DNA from: Branchiostoma floridae
Taxonomy: Eukaryota; Chordata; Leptocardii; Amphioxiformes; Branchiostomatidae
Direction: 5' to 3'
Length of the DNA: 55,792 bases
NCBI RefSeq assembly: GCF_000003815.2
Contig: NC_049982.1
Span: 26,159,596-26,215,387 of the forward strand
Shown piece after piece: positions 32,342 to 44,383 of the stretch (positions are counted from its first letter, which is position 1; every line of letters begins with the position of its first letter). Below the pieces are notes generated by a model, which did not search any database, was not told the DNA's origin, and saw only the letters and a list, made by a program, of their open reading frames with translations. The position numbers and the translations under genes are program-made.

Positions 32342-33987
32342 TTAGGGACCGTACGGCATTTAGCGAGGGGGGGAGGGCCGGTCGCCAGGGGGGGGAGGGC
32401 CTAGCAAAAAAAAAATATTGGGCCAGGTGGAGGGCCTGGCCAAAAATTTTTGACTTGGAGGGGGGGGGGGCAAGTAAAAAAAATAGCTTGGTCTCTTACT
32501 AAATTTGTCCCTTATTAAGATCCAAGAAACGGCGTTTCAGAGGGTCAAGATTTCAAAATTTTTCTGGACCTCCGCAAAGGAGTCACTCAAGGTCGGCGCT
32601 CGGGACACAAGTGAAAATGCGAAAGGGAGGGGGCGGGGCTTATGTATCGCCCTAGAAAACCTTTTTCACTTACAGAAATGTTATTAAACTATAGATTAGT
32701 CTGACAGCAAAATTTACCACTGGTCTATTACCCTCAAAGTGTAAGCTCGGAATGGCGTTACAGACCTCGAGGGTAAAGATTTGCAAATTTCCCTGGATCC
32801 CTTGACGTGACCTACTCTCCAAGCAGAGGTCGAATCGCGCAGATATAATATTAGTCGAAAAAATTACACTCGCGCGAGTAGCGGCTCTGTATTTTTTTCG
32901 ACTACTAGTATATCTCCGCGACTCGACCTCTGCTTGGAGAGTACACGTGACCGGCCTTGCGCCTTTGGTGACCGACATCGTGATAATGTGTTCGGGGGGA
33001 TTTAATTTTGTATTTCTAAATTGAAATGCCATTAGTTAGCTTTGTTTGCCAGCAAAATATTTCCCTCAAACTGCAGGAAATAGCTTTTAAGAGGGTCAAG
33101 ATTTCAAAATGTCCCCCGGACCTACCTTGCGATTCTTCGTGCCTTTGGCGGCAGACATGGTGTTCGGAACGTCGTTCTCAAAAACTTGAAACCCTCTCAT
33201 AGCAATGTCATTTAACCAGCAAATTTTCCCATAAAAATGCAATGCAGAAAATCGTGGCAAAAAAGCGTGGCATTTTTAAAAGATTTCCTGCAAGTCTGCG
33301 CTCTCACGCCCGCCGGCGGCTTGAGAGGCGACCGGTCTACCCCGCCATGGGAAAATCAGCGTCGCGCGTCGGCGCCTCCCTCCCCACTACAGTTTTGGTT
33401 AATCGAATCGTGCTGTCATTTTGGTTGTTATTTTTTCCCACGATTTACGTAAGTTATAACCCCCAAAGAACCAAGAAAAAGTTCAAAATATATGTTAATT
33501 GAAAATAGTTTCCGTCAAGCAGCTCTGGCCCACGAGATTGCAATACGTAAATTAAGGGGGCGGGGCGCGCGCCGCTTCGTGGCGCAAATCTACTAGAAAT
33601 CCAGGTACAAATGCTTTTTAGGTGTTGTTTGGATATCAAAACAATGGAATAGCTTCTATCAAGCAAATATTTATGCCTCTATTAAGCAGATATTTTGAGC
33701 CATTCTGTTTTCCTTTTTACTAGGGGTGAGAGATCTGCTTCGCGATGAAAATCATGAAAAAGCATGACGCATAGCACATTTTCAAATGGGAGCGCAGCGT
33801 TTTATTGGCGTCTTGAATATTTTTTCAAAGTTCATAGGAGGGGGGAGGGCCTAGCAAAAAAATTTTGACTTGGGGGGAGGGCCTAGCAAAAAAATTTTGA
33901 CCTGGGGGGAGGGCCTAGCAACAATTTTTTGACCCGACCCTCTGGCGACCGGCCCTCCCCCCTCACTAAACGCCGTACGGTCCCTTA
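32342..33987. mobile_element. Harbinger-like element (1640 bp) with TTA duplication
   Basis: Element 32,345-33,984 has inverted ends GGGACCGTACGGC(A/G)TTTAG and, further in, GGGCCGGTCGCCAG, matching over roughly 43 bases. TTA flanks it at 32,342-32,344 and 33,985-33,987. Subterminal blocks (GGGAGGGCCTAGCAAAAAAA, TTTTGACTTGG) repeat inside both ends, and a block with GAGGGTCAAGATTTCAAAAT repeats in the interior. No transposase. It is interrupted by the 132-bp MITE at 32,813. Confidence 0.8.
32805..32952. mobile_element. Nested MITE (132 bp) with 8-bp duplication
   Basis: Element 32,813-32,944 has arms of about 50 bases, beginning TACTCTCCAAGCAGAGGTCG, nearly perfect inverted repeats around a short CG-rich core. 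ACGTGACC flanks it at 32,805-32,812 and 32,945-32,952. Ends relate it to the MITE at 27,540. Confidence 0.88.
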
Positions 33988-36220
33988 GAACCTTCCCGGC
34001 ATAAAAAACAGAGCTCCTCAACAATATTCAGCGCAGCGCCGATGGAAAGCCGCGAAGGACGCTGCAACGAACATGACGAAGGCTTCCTCATCTGCAAAAC
34101 AGCTCCCATGATAATACTGACCGTGTAAAAAAACAGATGCAGCTTCGGTCGGATCATTCGTGTATATGTAGATCATCTGATAATTTGTTTGTAAGAGTAA
34201 ACGTCTACAGATTTTGAAATTGTGAATAGATTGTTATTGCCGCGCATGCCTCAGCTGTAGAAAACGGCCGGTCTTCACGCTGGTCACAAAGGCTATGCTT
34301 GACGGGCGGCGCCTTGAAGTCTTGATTCTGGGCGGGTCCCCAGAACATTCCATACAGACTGACATGTTGATTTCAGTATATCATTATATACATCCATATA
34401 TGGATGACATCCGCGGCGCACCAATTTTCGGCCGATCCTAAATAAAAGAAAGAAAGGTTTCCAAAGCAGCTGCAAAAGGACCACGTATATATAATAGATT
34501 AAAGAAATATATAGTAGTATCGGGAGACATAAACTTGTGTCACATACTAATGGCCTCTTGAACTTGAAGAAAACAGTGTGCCCTCAACAAATCCTAACCC
34601 ATGTGTAAGTAGGCTGTCCAAAATTGACCGAGCTGGCTGATTTCACCGACGTCACGATGCCCACGGGCATAAAAATGAGGCAGTAATTTTGAACATGGAC
34701 CCACATGATGTGTGACGGTAACACCAATAGGTCACAGCCAGCCAGGTAAAATCTACTGTACAGCAAATATCTTAGAATGTATAGGGGAAACGTGGGAACT
34801 GATGTGTCTTGCCAGGAGGTTGAGACGGCCGGACACGGTGTTCTTTCACCCTTAGATTTAATTACATTAAGTAATATTATTAAGTTAACATAAATTGCCA
34901 CTGTTCTGTTCATGGTGAAGGTGTAATACAAATTTTTCTCAGTTACAATGCAAACATCTTTTCTCGCAATAATAGACAAGGTATGGATACCATTGATGAA
35001 GCAGGGCTGGATTATTTCCTTTTGCCCAACAACTGATCTATATATATATGACACAAATGAAACATGCAGCTTCAGTTTGACCTTTGATAAGCTGAGTTTC
35101 ACACTTTTACATATAACAGCACGCAGCCTGATTACACCTCTACAGATCGGCATGTATAAGTTTGAAACCATTAAACGCGTGTCCGCCTAATGAACTGGGC
35201 TGGCGGTCAGCTCTCTCAGCACAATAGCAACGACCTTACAACACAAGGGTATGATTTCAAGGCATATTGTTACCTCACGTTAAGTTCTAATATATGCTAG
35301 CGCGGATACAGACCACCAAATTTGCAAAGCTGAGGTCAGTTTGAAAATATCGGGTTATCGACAGAACTCTTACCCACATCGGCCCTCAGGTTGGCATGTG
35401 CTTGTGTCTCAGACTCAGTGGAAATCGGAGGTTGTGTCAACCTCGCAAACGATGTACGTGTACAATAATAAAAGAAACAGTATTCTAAAAACTGAAACCT
35501 CTGCTTGCAAAATAGGATTGCAGCTCTACCAGGGAAAAACAAAAGGGAACACTCACTCATGACCTCTTTCTTGCACTGGTGAATAGAGGTGCTGTAGAAG
35601 AGGAATGCAGACTTTTTCTTTGATATATGAGTAGCTTTTTAAAGTTAATTCTATTCTATTCTAAGTCTTTTGTATTTATATGGGTACATAATTTTGTGCG
35701 TAGGGGCGAGTAAGAAATTGTCATCTGCATAGCAGTCACCTCCTTCATGTAAGTGATTCTGAGCCCAACTTAAGCTAAGTCCTCCAGGACTGCCGGCAGT
35801 GAGTGAAAAACGCAGCTTTGGCCGGGTCAAGGCAAATACTTTGTATATATTTGTATGTAGGTATTCTTTTTCCAGTAGATATATCTACAGTTGTAGATGT
35901 TTGATTTTAAAGGCCTTGTGCATATTTATGTGAGCACATCAAACGGTTTATGTGAGCGCATGTTGTTGACACTTAACCTCCTTATCATTAATTTGCTTCT
36001 GGCAAAGCTTTGATTTATTACCTGTGTGTGGCCATCCAGGTTGACCCACAATGAAAAACTAGGCATACCACCACTATTCATTCATAATCTCCTCATTAGT
36101 AACAGTAAGCACAGGACCTAGTTGGCCACTGCCATACCAGTCAAGAGGTCATTTAGACCGACGCCCCCTAGCCTTCGATGTTATTATGCCAGTTATCACA
36201 GTGCCCATTTTTCCCCTCTC
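33988..36220. other. Intergenic, no recognised gene
   Basis: The longest frame is a 195-codon minus-strand run (34,584-35,171) with no domain, no plausible splice context and AT-driven composition; not called. ACCTCTGCTTGCAAA near 35,502 may be a MITE end. Confidence 0.4.
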
Positions 36221-36224
36221 CTAC

Positions 36225-36570
36225 TGGTCCGGACTAGTCCAAGCCCGTCACCACCAGCCCTGTCGGACTAGTTCGGACTAGTCCCAGCCCATTGTTCCAA
36301 TTCCAGCCGGACCAGTCCGGACTAGCCCAAGCCCGTCGCCCCCAGCTCAGTCGGACTAGTCCGGACTAGTCCCAGCCAATCCCTGGGACTAGTCCGGACT
36401 AGTACAAAGCACCAAAACCTACTAGTCCAGACTGGTCCAAACTAGTCCAGAGAGGCCCGGACTAGTTCACCACCCGTCGGACCACCGGAGATCCGAGGTC
36501 CGGACTGGTCCGGACTAGTCCAGTTTATTGGGGTACGAAGTAGTCCAAAACTAGTCTGGACTAGTTCGGG
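36225..36570. repeat. Cluster of ACTAGT-centred palindromes
   Basis: The 10-base palindrome GGACTAGTCC and one-mismatch variants occur well over ten times in 350 bases, often as CCGGACTAGTCC, without a fixed period. The linking sequence (for example CCAAGCCCGTC) also repeats. The cluster lies about 0.9 kb upstream of the Kelch-like gene. Confidence 0.85.
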
Positions 36571-37476
36571 ACTACCTTTTTTTTGTAGAGGCGTCCACGA
36601 GCACACGGTCCCGGTCGTGGACGTCCCAATGATTGCCCGAGCCATGGAGGTTCTCTCGGCTTAGTTGTCAGTTCGATTAAAGTCATGGCGTACCAGCTGA
36701 GATTGCAGGACGCCAGCAGATTGGACTATTGATGACTATCTAAATTAGCAGATCAGATCATTGATAGATATGTAAATCAATATTTTTGCCTGCATGTCAC
36801 TACGTCATCGTGACATCATCGGGATCAAGCCCTCTCGCGCGGAATTAAATCAGACCCACTTCGAGACGCTGGACTCGGGTATGTGTACTTGTTAGTATAT
36901 TTGTAGTAGTGAGACGACGCCACAGATAACTCCATTGCCTAGATATAAGTATAACTCGAGAAGTCGTGTCTCGCGGTGGGCTAGTCTGTTTGTAGCTTGT
37001 AGATTGTATAGACTGTAGTGAAACATTTATTCCCGTACAATTATTTTAACAAGAGACTTATTCATCTGTAACGTACTAAGACACACCTTATTCCTAGACT
37101 TGTATCTGTAGATGTGAAGTATGGGCGGGGTTGTGGGATCAGCGAATAGAAACAAGTTTTATGTTGTATAGTAGAGTAACTTGACGGAATTCGAAGTTTT
37201 CAACTCCCATAGTTAACGTTAATAGCGGAATCATAACTTGATTAAAGCCCAAGTCACTTAAAATAAACACGGCTCACAGAACTAGAAATTATACTAGCTA
37301 TAGTAAGATGGCCTCTGACTTTATGATAAGCGAAATATAGAAGCTAGGACCAAAATATGACATTAAGTGTTGATCAATCCAAGCAAGGACTTTAGAACAT
37401 CTCCCCCTCAGCTGCAGCCAGGCTCAGTTCAAATTCTAATTAGCATCTTAATTGCAGATTAATTAGCATCATCAAA
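36571..37476. other. Upstream region of the Kelch-like gene
   Basis: AT-rich. Two direct ATTAGCATC motifs lie just before the start (37,439-37,475). No clear TATA box at a proper distance. Confidence 0.4.
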
Positions 37477-40400
37477 ATGGCTGCCGCAGACCAAGACCCC
37501 CACGTCTACACATTTCTTCCTCGTTCCTACCAAGATGAGAGCTATCTGCAAGGGTTTCTTGGAACCGTGGGCGACTTACAGAAGGCTGGGGTACTACAGG
37601 ATGTCGTCCTTGAAGTCGAAGGCCGGCAGTTTCCCTGCCATCGGCTTGTTCTGTCCGCGGCCAGCCCCTACTTCAGGGCCATGTTTACAAGTGACATGGC
37701 GGAAAGTCGGCAGAAGACGGTCGTTTTACAGGTAGGGTTGGTGTGACGTGTGGTTAAAATTGAGTGAAACAGAGAGCTTTCAAAGATGCTACGCATTATA
37801 GAGCACATAAAAACCAGGAAAATCCACTGTTCACCCAAACCAACATGTTAAACGTTATAAAGTCTTCATTTTAAAAAGTTTGATGTGCCACTCAGCTCCG
37901 GACTCTTACGGTTACATGTCCCCCTTTTTATATCATTAGCATGTATCTTTGACTAAGATGTAGATAAATCAGAATGAGCCTAGCTTCTCACAAAGATGTG
38001 CGGCTGCGGCCCAGGAATTCTAGGTAATATCATAATAATATACTTGTAATAATAATAATAACTATAGGTAATATAATCAATCAATCAATCAATATGTCAA
38101 AAGTAAAGCCCGTCTGTACATTGTTATGCAAATCGAAATAATGGTCGAGACAATGACTGTTTTGTTTTTTTGTGATCTTTACTTTTAATATATTACGTAT
38201 AATTCCTGTCGTCACACATGCGTTCTGACCTCTGTGAGAGGGCTTATAAAAATATAGCAGAATGGGATACGGATAAAAATTAATGACTTTCATCATTGCC
38301 AATGTGCGTATAGTTGTTATGATATCAAGCCTTGTAATAAGGACGAAATTCGGGTGTACTTTTATATTTGTCGCCTGCGAGTTCCTTACTGAATAAAACA
38401 TCACAATACATAGATGATCAGAGAAATTTGAGATATATTACTCTTCCAACCCTAATAATGATACCGTATGTGGCTGATGTTTGAACATTCTTCCGTTGTT
38501 TTGAAGAGTTTGGATGCAGGCATGTTTGAGGAGATCCTGAGTTACATCTATTCGGGAACCCTCCATGTCTCCCTGGACAAAGTGCAGCCCCTGTACCAGG
38601 CGGCCGACCTCCTCCAACTGGACTATGTGAGAGACACCTGCAGCAGCTATATGGCCACGAATGTGGAGTGTTCCACCTGTGTGGACCTGTACAAGTTTGC
38701 TGATGTCTTCTCTGTGGACGTTGTCCAAAAAGCTTGTATGCAGTTGATCCATAGAAACTTTTCTGAGGTGGGCTTGATATTTTGATAGTAGGTCACTGCA
38801 TTTTATGACTTCCCTTTCATATAAGTGTAGAATGAAATCTATCATGAAATTTTAGAATAATTTGTTGCTGTGTTTAAAGCTTATTGCAAAACTTCCACAA
38901 ATCACATACTTTTTCCATTTCTTATATAAGTAGAGTAACGGTTACTTTAAAGGATGTCATCTGCAACATTTGTAACCTTCATATCTGTCCTCATAATAAT
39001 ATAAAAGAATATATATATAACCACTTGACAGTCCTAATATGTCAGTGTTAATAAGCGTTTAACAATGAAAGGTTGTTGTGCAATTCATATACATGTAATC
39101 TGCACCTCCACAGGTTGCCTCCAGTGAGGAGTTCTGCAGCTTGAGTGTGAATCAGCTGACTGAGATCATCAGCCAGGATTGGCTGGATATCAAAGAGGAG
39201 ACAACAGTGTGGGAGGCTGTGGTGAGCTGGGTGCAGCACAGCAGGGAGGACAGGTGGATGTCAGTCTTCTTCTGTTGGACAGTGCACTTTGGAGTTTTAA
39301 CATGAAAGAAACTTAATCAACTCCATGAAAAATGGAGGTATAGCTTTTGGGTTCTCTGTGTGTGTTTTTTTCCGGATATTTGTGTTCATGATCATTTTGG
39401 AACCTCTGAATGGATGATATTTGGCATATGGATAGTGGTTGGGAAGACAAAGGTCAAGGTCAATTTGGGACCTCAGCTGTGTGACCTTGGTACAGCCTCA
39501 GAACTTTCAGTTTTTGTATCTTTTGTCCTTGGTATGTTATGGTCTTGTTCAGTGAGAAGCTGATGTGATACAAGAGAATCAACTTAACCTGCCCTGTGTT
39601 CTACAGACTGCACCACCTACCCATCATCCTCCCTCGTATCCGCTTCAACCTACTGACCTCAGACGACACGGCAGCCATCTTGAAACACCCGCTGGTCAGG
39701 GAGGATCCTGGGAAATCTGTCATCAGGAACGTGTTGAAGGAGGCTTCCAAAGTTAACATGAAGAGGAGGGTCGGGACGGACACGCTTGAAATGGCCCTGC
39801 TTTTCATTGAACGGTGTGTGAAAAAAAAACGTGCCGTGCCCTCTCAGTGTCAGTGAAAAAGAAGCGATTATATGTATGGCAAATGCATTTTTGTCTCCCT
39901 CCCCAGAAAGTGATATCGCTCATTTCTATTGATGAACAATGATGCATGGTTTCTTTCATCCCGACTGCAAATAGTTGCATATGAAGAAATGCTAGCTTAT
40001 TGATAAGAATTTTCCCCACTATTGACTTGCATTGCATGACCTCAACTACTTGCAGGGGTACTAGTAGTTGAGGTCATGAGCTATGGCGGGCAGGCCACAG
40101 AAATTATTCTGCTTGTGTGGATTTACAATAATTAAAGTGCGGTTAAAGACCATGCAGGTGTGCCCTGGGCAAAGCACTAAGGAAGTACTCCCTACTGTGA
40201 CCATCCCAGCAGCGAGAGTGGTGAATTGACCCCTATAAATACATAAACTAATAAACATCCCAGACTGTCTACACGCTGGAAACAAAGGCAGGGACAGATT
40301 AGCATGAAATACTGGTCAAAAATTCAAATATATTTCTCTACTGGTTTTCAAGGAAACACTATCAAACCCTGCAGAATGATCCAGATAGTTGTAACAGAGT

Positions 40401-41807
40401 TACATAATCGAGGTCCTAATAACAGTGACTTTCAAATATTGGGAAACCAACCTTGTGTTCAAATTGAAACTTTCAACTCTGCTTTGCCAACTTTACATCA
40501 AAGTGTCTTTTTGTATCTACAAGTACAACTCATAATTGCAACTTGAAAATCTTCCTTATAACTGAATTAGCTCTGATATTTATGTGTCTAATATGGCTAA
40601 TAATGTGGTGTCTATTTGTAAGTGTACCAACAGGGGCTATGTAGACTGTACAATTGTAACTGTCAGTTATGTCTCAGTACCAGAGTAAGACAAGCTTGCT
40701 TTATTTTCTGGGTTAGGTCAAGCTTTATGTATAATCATACTTCAATACCTTATGTAGTATCCTAATATCAAAATTGAATTGAAAATAAACTTGTGTTGGT
40801 CAGGGGTCTCAGCCAGCCTTCCCCGATGTGAACTCCACCACAGTCAACAGAAGACTGAGCTCTAGTAGTTTAAGTTAGCCGAATTTATTGGGTGGTTTTA
40901 TAGTACGGGGTTGGTCTTTAATCATCTACTGTGTATTATATCCTTCACAGCACAAGAGAGATGGTGTGGATGAACCCCCGGAAAGGGAAGTACATCAGGC
41001 ATCACTATGACATATCTCCGATTACAGCAACTGTTACCAGTGATCTTCATCCTGGCTGAAGATTCACATGAATCGTACGCCCTGTGTAAGTACAGCCATC
41101 TTGAGAACAAATGGGAACGGAAGTCGTTAGTACATAGGGACGACCATGATGATGACACACACTTTGACTTCCTCATGGAAATCGATGGCCAACTTTTTTA
41201 CCTCATGATGTCCTTGTCAGTGGTGGTGTTGAAGAGGTACAACCAGCACACGAACAGGTGGCAAAACTGTTCCACACCTCCACATGACGAACTGTTATCT
41301 GACTGGTGTGTCGCAGTGCCCTGCAATCAGCACATCTATCTCTTCACAATCGATTACCTCGACGGGACTGATTTGCAGTGTTACGACCCAAGGACAGACC
41401 AGTGGTGCAGTAAAACTCCACCTCCACCGTCAGACGACATTCAGGGTCATAGCGCTGTTGCCATGGGAACAGAGATCTTCTGCACAGACGTGAACTTTAA
41501 AACGACAATGGTGTACAACACAGAGTCAGACCGCTGGCAGGAACTGCAAGGCTGGCCGGACCGAGGAATCGGTGATCTTAATGGTACACCCAGTCTTTTC
41601 GTTATGGAGAACCGGCTGCACATACTGGTCGCCATTCCTAGGGACAGTAAAGGGACAGAAGTTACTCATCTCACATATGTGTATGACAAGTCTGCTGATG
41701 CCTGTAGAGACTTGAATGTCGCTCTACGTGACAAGAAATGTTATGCGCATGGTTATTTGCAGTACCCAGTTGCTCGTATGTACTTCTCACATCTCGAAGG
41801 TGTATAA
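37477..41807 (+). CDS. Kelch-like BTB-BACK-Kelch protein (five exons, one frameshift)
   Basis: Proteins of this family are usually substrate adaptors of cullin-3 ubiquitin ligases: BTB binds cullin-3 and dimerises, BACK links, Kelch repeats bind substrate. Exons: 37,477-37,731, 38,507-38,767, 39,114-39,253, 39,607-39,813 and 40,951-41,807, all with GT donors and AG acceptors and matching phases (0, 0, 2, 2). BTB spans exons 1-2 ([19 protein letters not shown], then [10 protein letters not shown]); BACK spans exons 2-4 ([22 protein letters not shown]-type region as LPRIRFNLL). Exon 5 encodes degenerate Kelch repeats ([27 protein letters not shown]) to a stop at 41,805. About 572 residues, normal for the family. 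In exon 5 the frame shifts near 41,038-41,044, between TATVTSD and IFILAEDS; as written the protein would end there. The start is the first ATG (AAAATGG). I cannot name the orthologue. Confidence 0.9.
38027..38095 (+). repeat. AAT- and AATC-type microsatellites in intron 1
   Basis: Runs of AAT and then AATC repeats. Simple sequence only. Confidence 0.85.
40035..40078. repeat. Intronic hairpin (16-bp perfect stem)
   Basis: CATGACCTCAACTACT (40,035-40,050) pairs perfectly with AGTAGTTGAGGTCATG (40,063-40,078) across a 12-base loop, in intron 4 of the Kelch-like gene. Confidence 0.85.
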
Positions 41808-42441
41808 AAACACATGCTTTTTAGTGTTAATGTGCAGATCGGGGGCATATGGAGTACACAGCTGCATGCAGCATGGACTGAATAATGAAATTGTTTCAGA
41901 TATCTGGTTTTACCAAATGTCCATACAATGGTAAAATTAGATCTTGTAAAAGATTTCATTAGTAGAAATTTTATATAAATGCTTCTCTCTCTTTATATAT
42001 AAGGGCACACTATAAGGGATTGAACTGATATTCTGTATGTCTGTAAGTCTAACAGTAGTAATTAGGAGAGATCATTATGCTGCGTGCCATCCAAGTTCAT
42101 TCACTGGATGGGGCTCCCATACTCAACAACTGTTTGGTAGGGGAAGTGATGGCAATAATATGGATTCCCAGTAGCCATACTCTTAACAAAAAGTTTAGAA
42201 TTGTTGTACATGGGATCCAAATTGTATACTAGATACATTATTTCAGTGGTATGAATAGCATAGTATTTTGTATTATAGTATTTATCAGTTTATCACTTTT
42301 CATGTATGTAATTTCTTCTGAGGTTTTGTCTACGAGTATGAAGCAAAATGCATATAGTTGCCCACATCCAATCAAGACCAACTTATGTACGTATGTTTTT
42401 TTTTTTACAATTTTTAACCATGTCGATATGTACTGACCGGA

Positions 42442-42499
42442 AATAAAGTTTTGTTACGCCCAATTCTATTTTAATAGTTTGAGGAATTTCCTAAATAAA
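42442..42499 (+). terminator. Poly(A) signals of the Kelch-like gene
   Basis: AATAAA occurs at 42,442-42,447 and 42,494-42,499, about 640-690 bases after the stop. Either could end the transcript. A duplicate pair lies in the right arm. Confidence 0.5.
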
Positions 42500-42554
42500 G
42501 CATGTATGATTTGTGTCGTGATAGCTTCTATGAAAATATGTCAATTTTCTCATA

Positions 42555-42794
42555 TAAAACTATACCAGGAGGGTGTCTGTGTGGCGCAGCGGTTAGAGCG
42601 TTGGAGTCAGATTCAGAAGGTCCTGAGTAAACTCGCCATGTCCCTGCCCCCATGACGGTGGATTGACGCCCACCGAGCCTCACGGCTAATCTGTCTAAAG
42701 GTGCCAAAAAACACCTACGGATTTGGTGTTGCCAGTGTGTCAACATCTGCACACTTGCCACTGAGACCCGTGATTTTTTTTAAAACTATACCAG
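42555..42794 (+). mobile_element. tRNA-derived SINE with 14-bp target duplication (left arm copy)
   Basis: SINE body 42,569-42,780. It begins like a tRNA: box A-like TGGCGCAGCGGTTAGAGCG, then box B-like GGTCCTGAGTAAACTC. It ends in a T-rich tail that can stop RNA polymerase III. TAAAACTATACCAG flanks it at 42,555-42,568 and 42,781-42,794, the signature of LINE-driven insertion. Confidence 0.85.
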
Positions 42795-42986
42795 TCAATT
42801 CATTTTCATGAAGGTGAAAAGCATCTGAGTCATGGCCGCAAATATGGTTGATCATTGTACCTGACACCCACGGCTGTTTTGAAGAATGCCCTCATTTTGT
42901 TGTCACATTTCTATATGCGGCCCTGTAACTGTTTGATTCTACAAAACCATCCAGTCATTTTCCTACATTGCCAATTCAGCATAGTT

Positions 42987-43270
42987 GTTTCGCTACAAAG
43001 CAAAATTTGTTTGGCCTCATGACAAAAGTTGTTTCACTACATTCGAATGTTGTGCCTCTAAATAGTCTTATGATTATGGTATTAGAAAGCGTTCATACAA
43101 TGATGTCTGTAGACGCGCGTAAGTGAATATAGGAAAACCAATTCGTACGCCATTATTAGGATATTTACAGAAATAACATGTAAAAAACTAGCGGAACGAC
43201 TTCTACCATGGAGCGGAACGACTTCCGTCATGTAGCGAAACTGTAGTGAACTGTTAATGTAGCGAAACGA
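42987..43270. promoter_or_regulatory. Repeated TAGCGAAAC-type motifs upstream of the kinase start
   Basis: GTTTCGCTAC (42,987), GTTTCACTAC (43,031), GCGGAACGAC (43,191 and 43,213), GTAGCGAAAC (43,232) and AGCGAAACGAC (43,261) are variants of one motif in both orientations, within 400 bases of the kinase start. Regulatory role is speculation. Confidence 0.3.
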
Positions 43271-43411
43271 CCAGTAACCATTCTAAACTACCATGTATAA
43301 ACATACTTATATATCTAGCAGGAACCAAGGCCAACCAACGCACCTGCGTGAAAAACAATCACTTGAAAAATGACGTATGAAAACAGATCTGCACGACCTA
43401 GAGAAGCAAAG

Positions 43412-43638
43412 ATGGCGTGTGCTACATTTTTTGCCGTATTCTTGGTGGCCAACCTGCTTTCATCGTGCCAGGCCCTCCCAGAAGACATGATTTGGTGTGA
43501 AGATGTCGCCATACCAGAGGATGTGTCCGTCGGCACCACAGTCAAGCACTTGCTAGACTTTGTGAATTCAAGTGTTATTGGCTTCACGGAAGTAGAAAAC
43601 GGAAAATCATGGTCAGTAAACATCACCGGAGGCAACGA
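43412..43638 (+). pseudogene. Receptor tyrosine kinase 5' coding fragment (left arm copy)
   Basis: The start ATG at 43,412 (a weaker in-frame ATG lies at 43,370) opens a signal peptide, MACATFFAVFLVANLLSSCQ, followed by AIPEDVSVGTTVKHL, which resembles the start of a cadherin repeat. Host sequence ends at about 43,638 (VNITGGN) where the LINE begins. This copy has no downstream kinase part in the correct orientation; it is the mirror of 54,037-54,263. Confidence 0.75.
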
Positions 43639-44344
43639 ATTGAGAATTGACAACCTTATACGCGAAGTCCAAGAAATCAAGGTCAGTCTCCAGTACTCAC
43701 AAAAAGATATTGAAGACATTCAGACTAATTCCCAACGACAAGAACAGAGAATCAAAGAGATTGAAGCAAAGATATTGCAACTGAAGACCGACATAACCTC
43801 GAATCACAACAAAACAGACTACCTAGAAAATCAGACGAGGCGTAACAACATTCTGATAGATGGCATAACCGACGTCAAGGAAGAATCATGGGAAGAATGT
43901 GAGCAAAAGGTAAGAAGCCTACTGAAAGACAAATTGCAGCTAGATCCAAAGAAGATCGAAATCGAGCGGGCTCACAGAAATGGACGCTTCCAGCCAGACG
44001 CACGTCCACGATCTATTGTGGCCAAGTTGCTGAGGTTCAAGGACAAAGAGACCATTCTACAACGTGCCAGGTACCTTAAGGGCAGCCACATTTTCATTAA
44101 CGAAGACTTTTCTGAGGCTGTTAGACAGAAAAGAAAGGAGCTCATCCCAGAAATGAAGGCCGCCAGGGAGAGGGGCAACGTCGCGTACCTCCGCTACGAT
44201 CGTCTCATCGTGCATCCCCCGAGGCCGACAACCAGAAGTACTACCCAGAGGCACTCCAACAACGAAGGAACGGATACCGGACGTCGCAGACAAGACCCAA
44301 GATCCACCAGGGCATCATCTGGTGCTTCTACTTCTGACTCGTGA
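43639..44344 (+). CDS. LINE ORF1 (5'-truncated), fused in frame to host start (left copy)
   Basis: Same protein as 53,331-54,036 in the right arm. The open frame starts upstream in host sequence (43,370 or 43,412), so the 324-residue frame is a host-LINE chimera. See the right-arm entry for domains. Confidence 0.8.
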
Positions 44345-44383
44345 TAATCCTGAACATTTTGGACACATCCGAGACTGCGTCAC

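Noticed and set aside
34584-35171. 195-codon minus-strand frame
   Set aside because: AT-rich composition, no domain, no neighbouring exons. Length alone is not evidence.
42569-42650. tRNA gene
   Set aside because: The A and B box-like sequences lie in a 212-bp element with 14-bp duplications and a T-rich tail, so it is a SINE. The anticodon-arm region does not fold as a tRNA.
43315-43719. 134-codon frame antisense to the kinase start and LINE ORF1 (also 53,956-54,360)
   Set aside because: Antisense shadow of a strongly supported frame.
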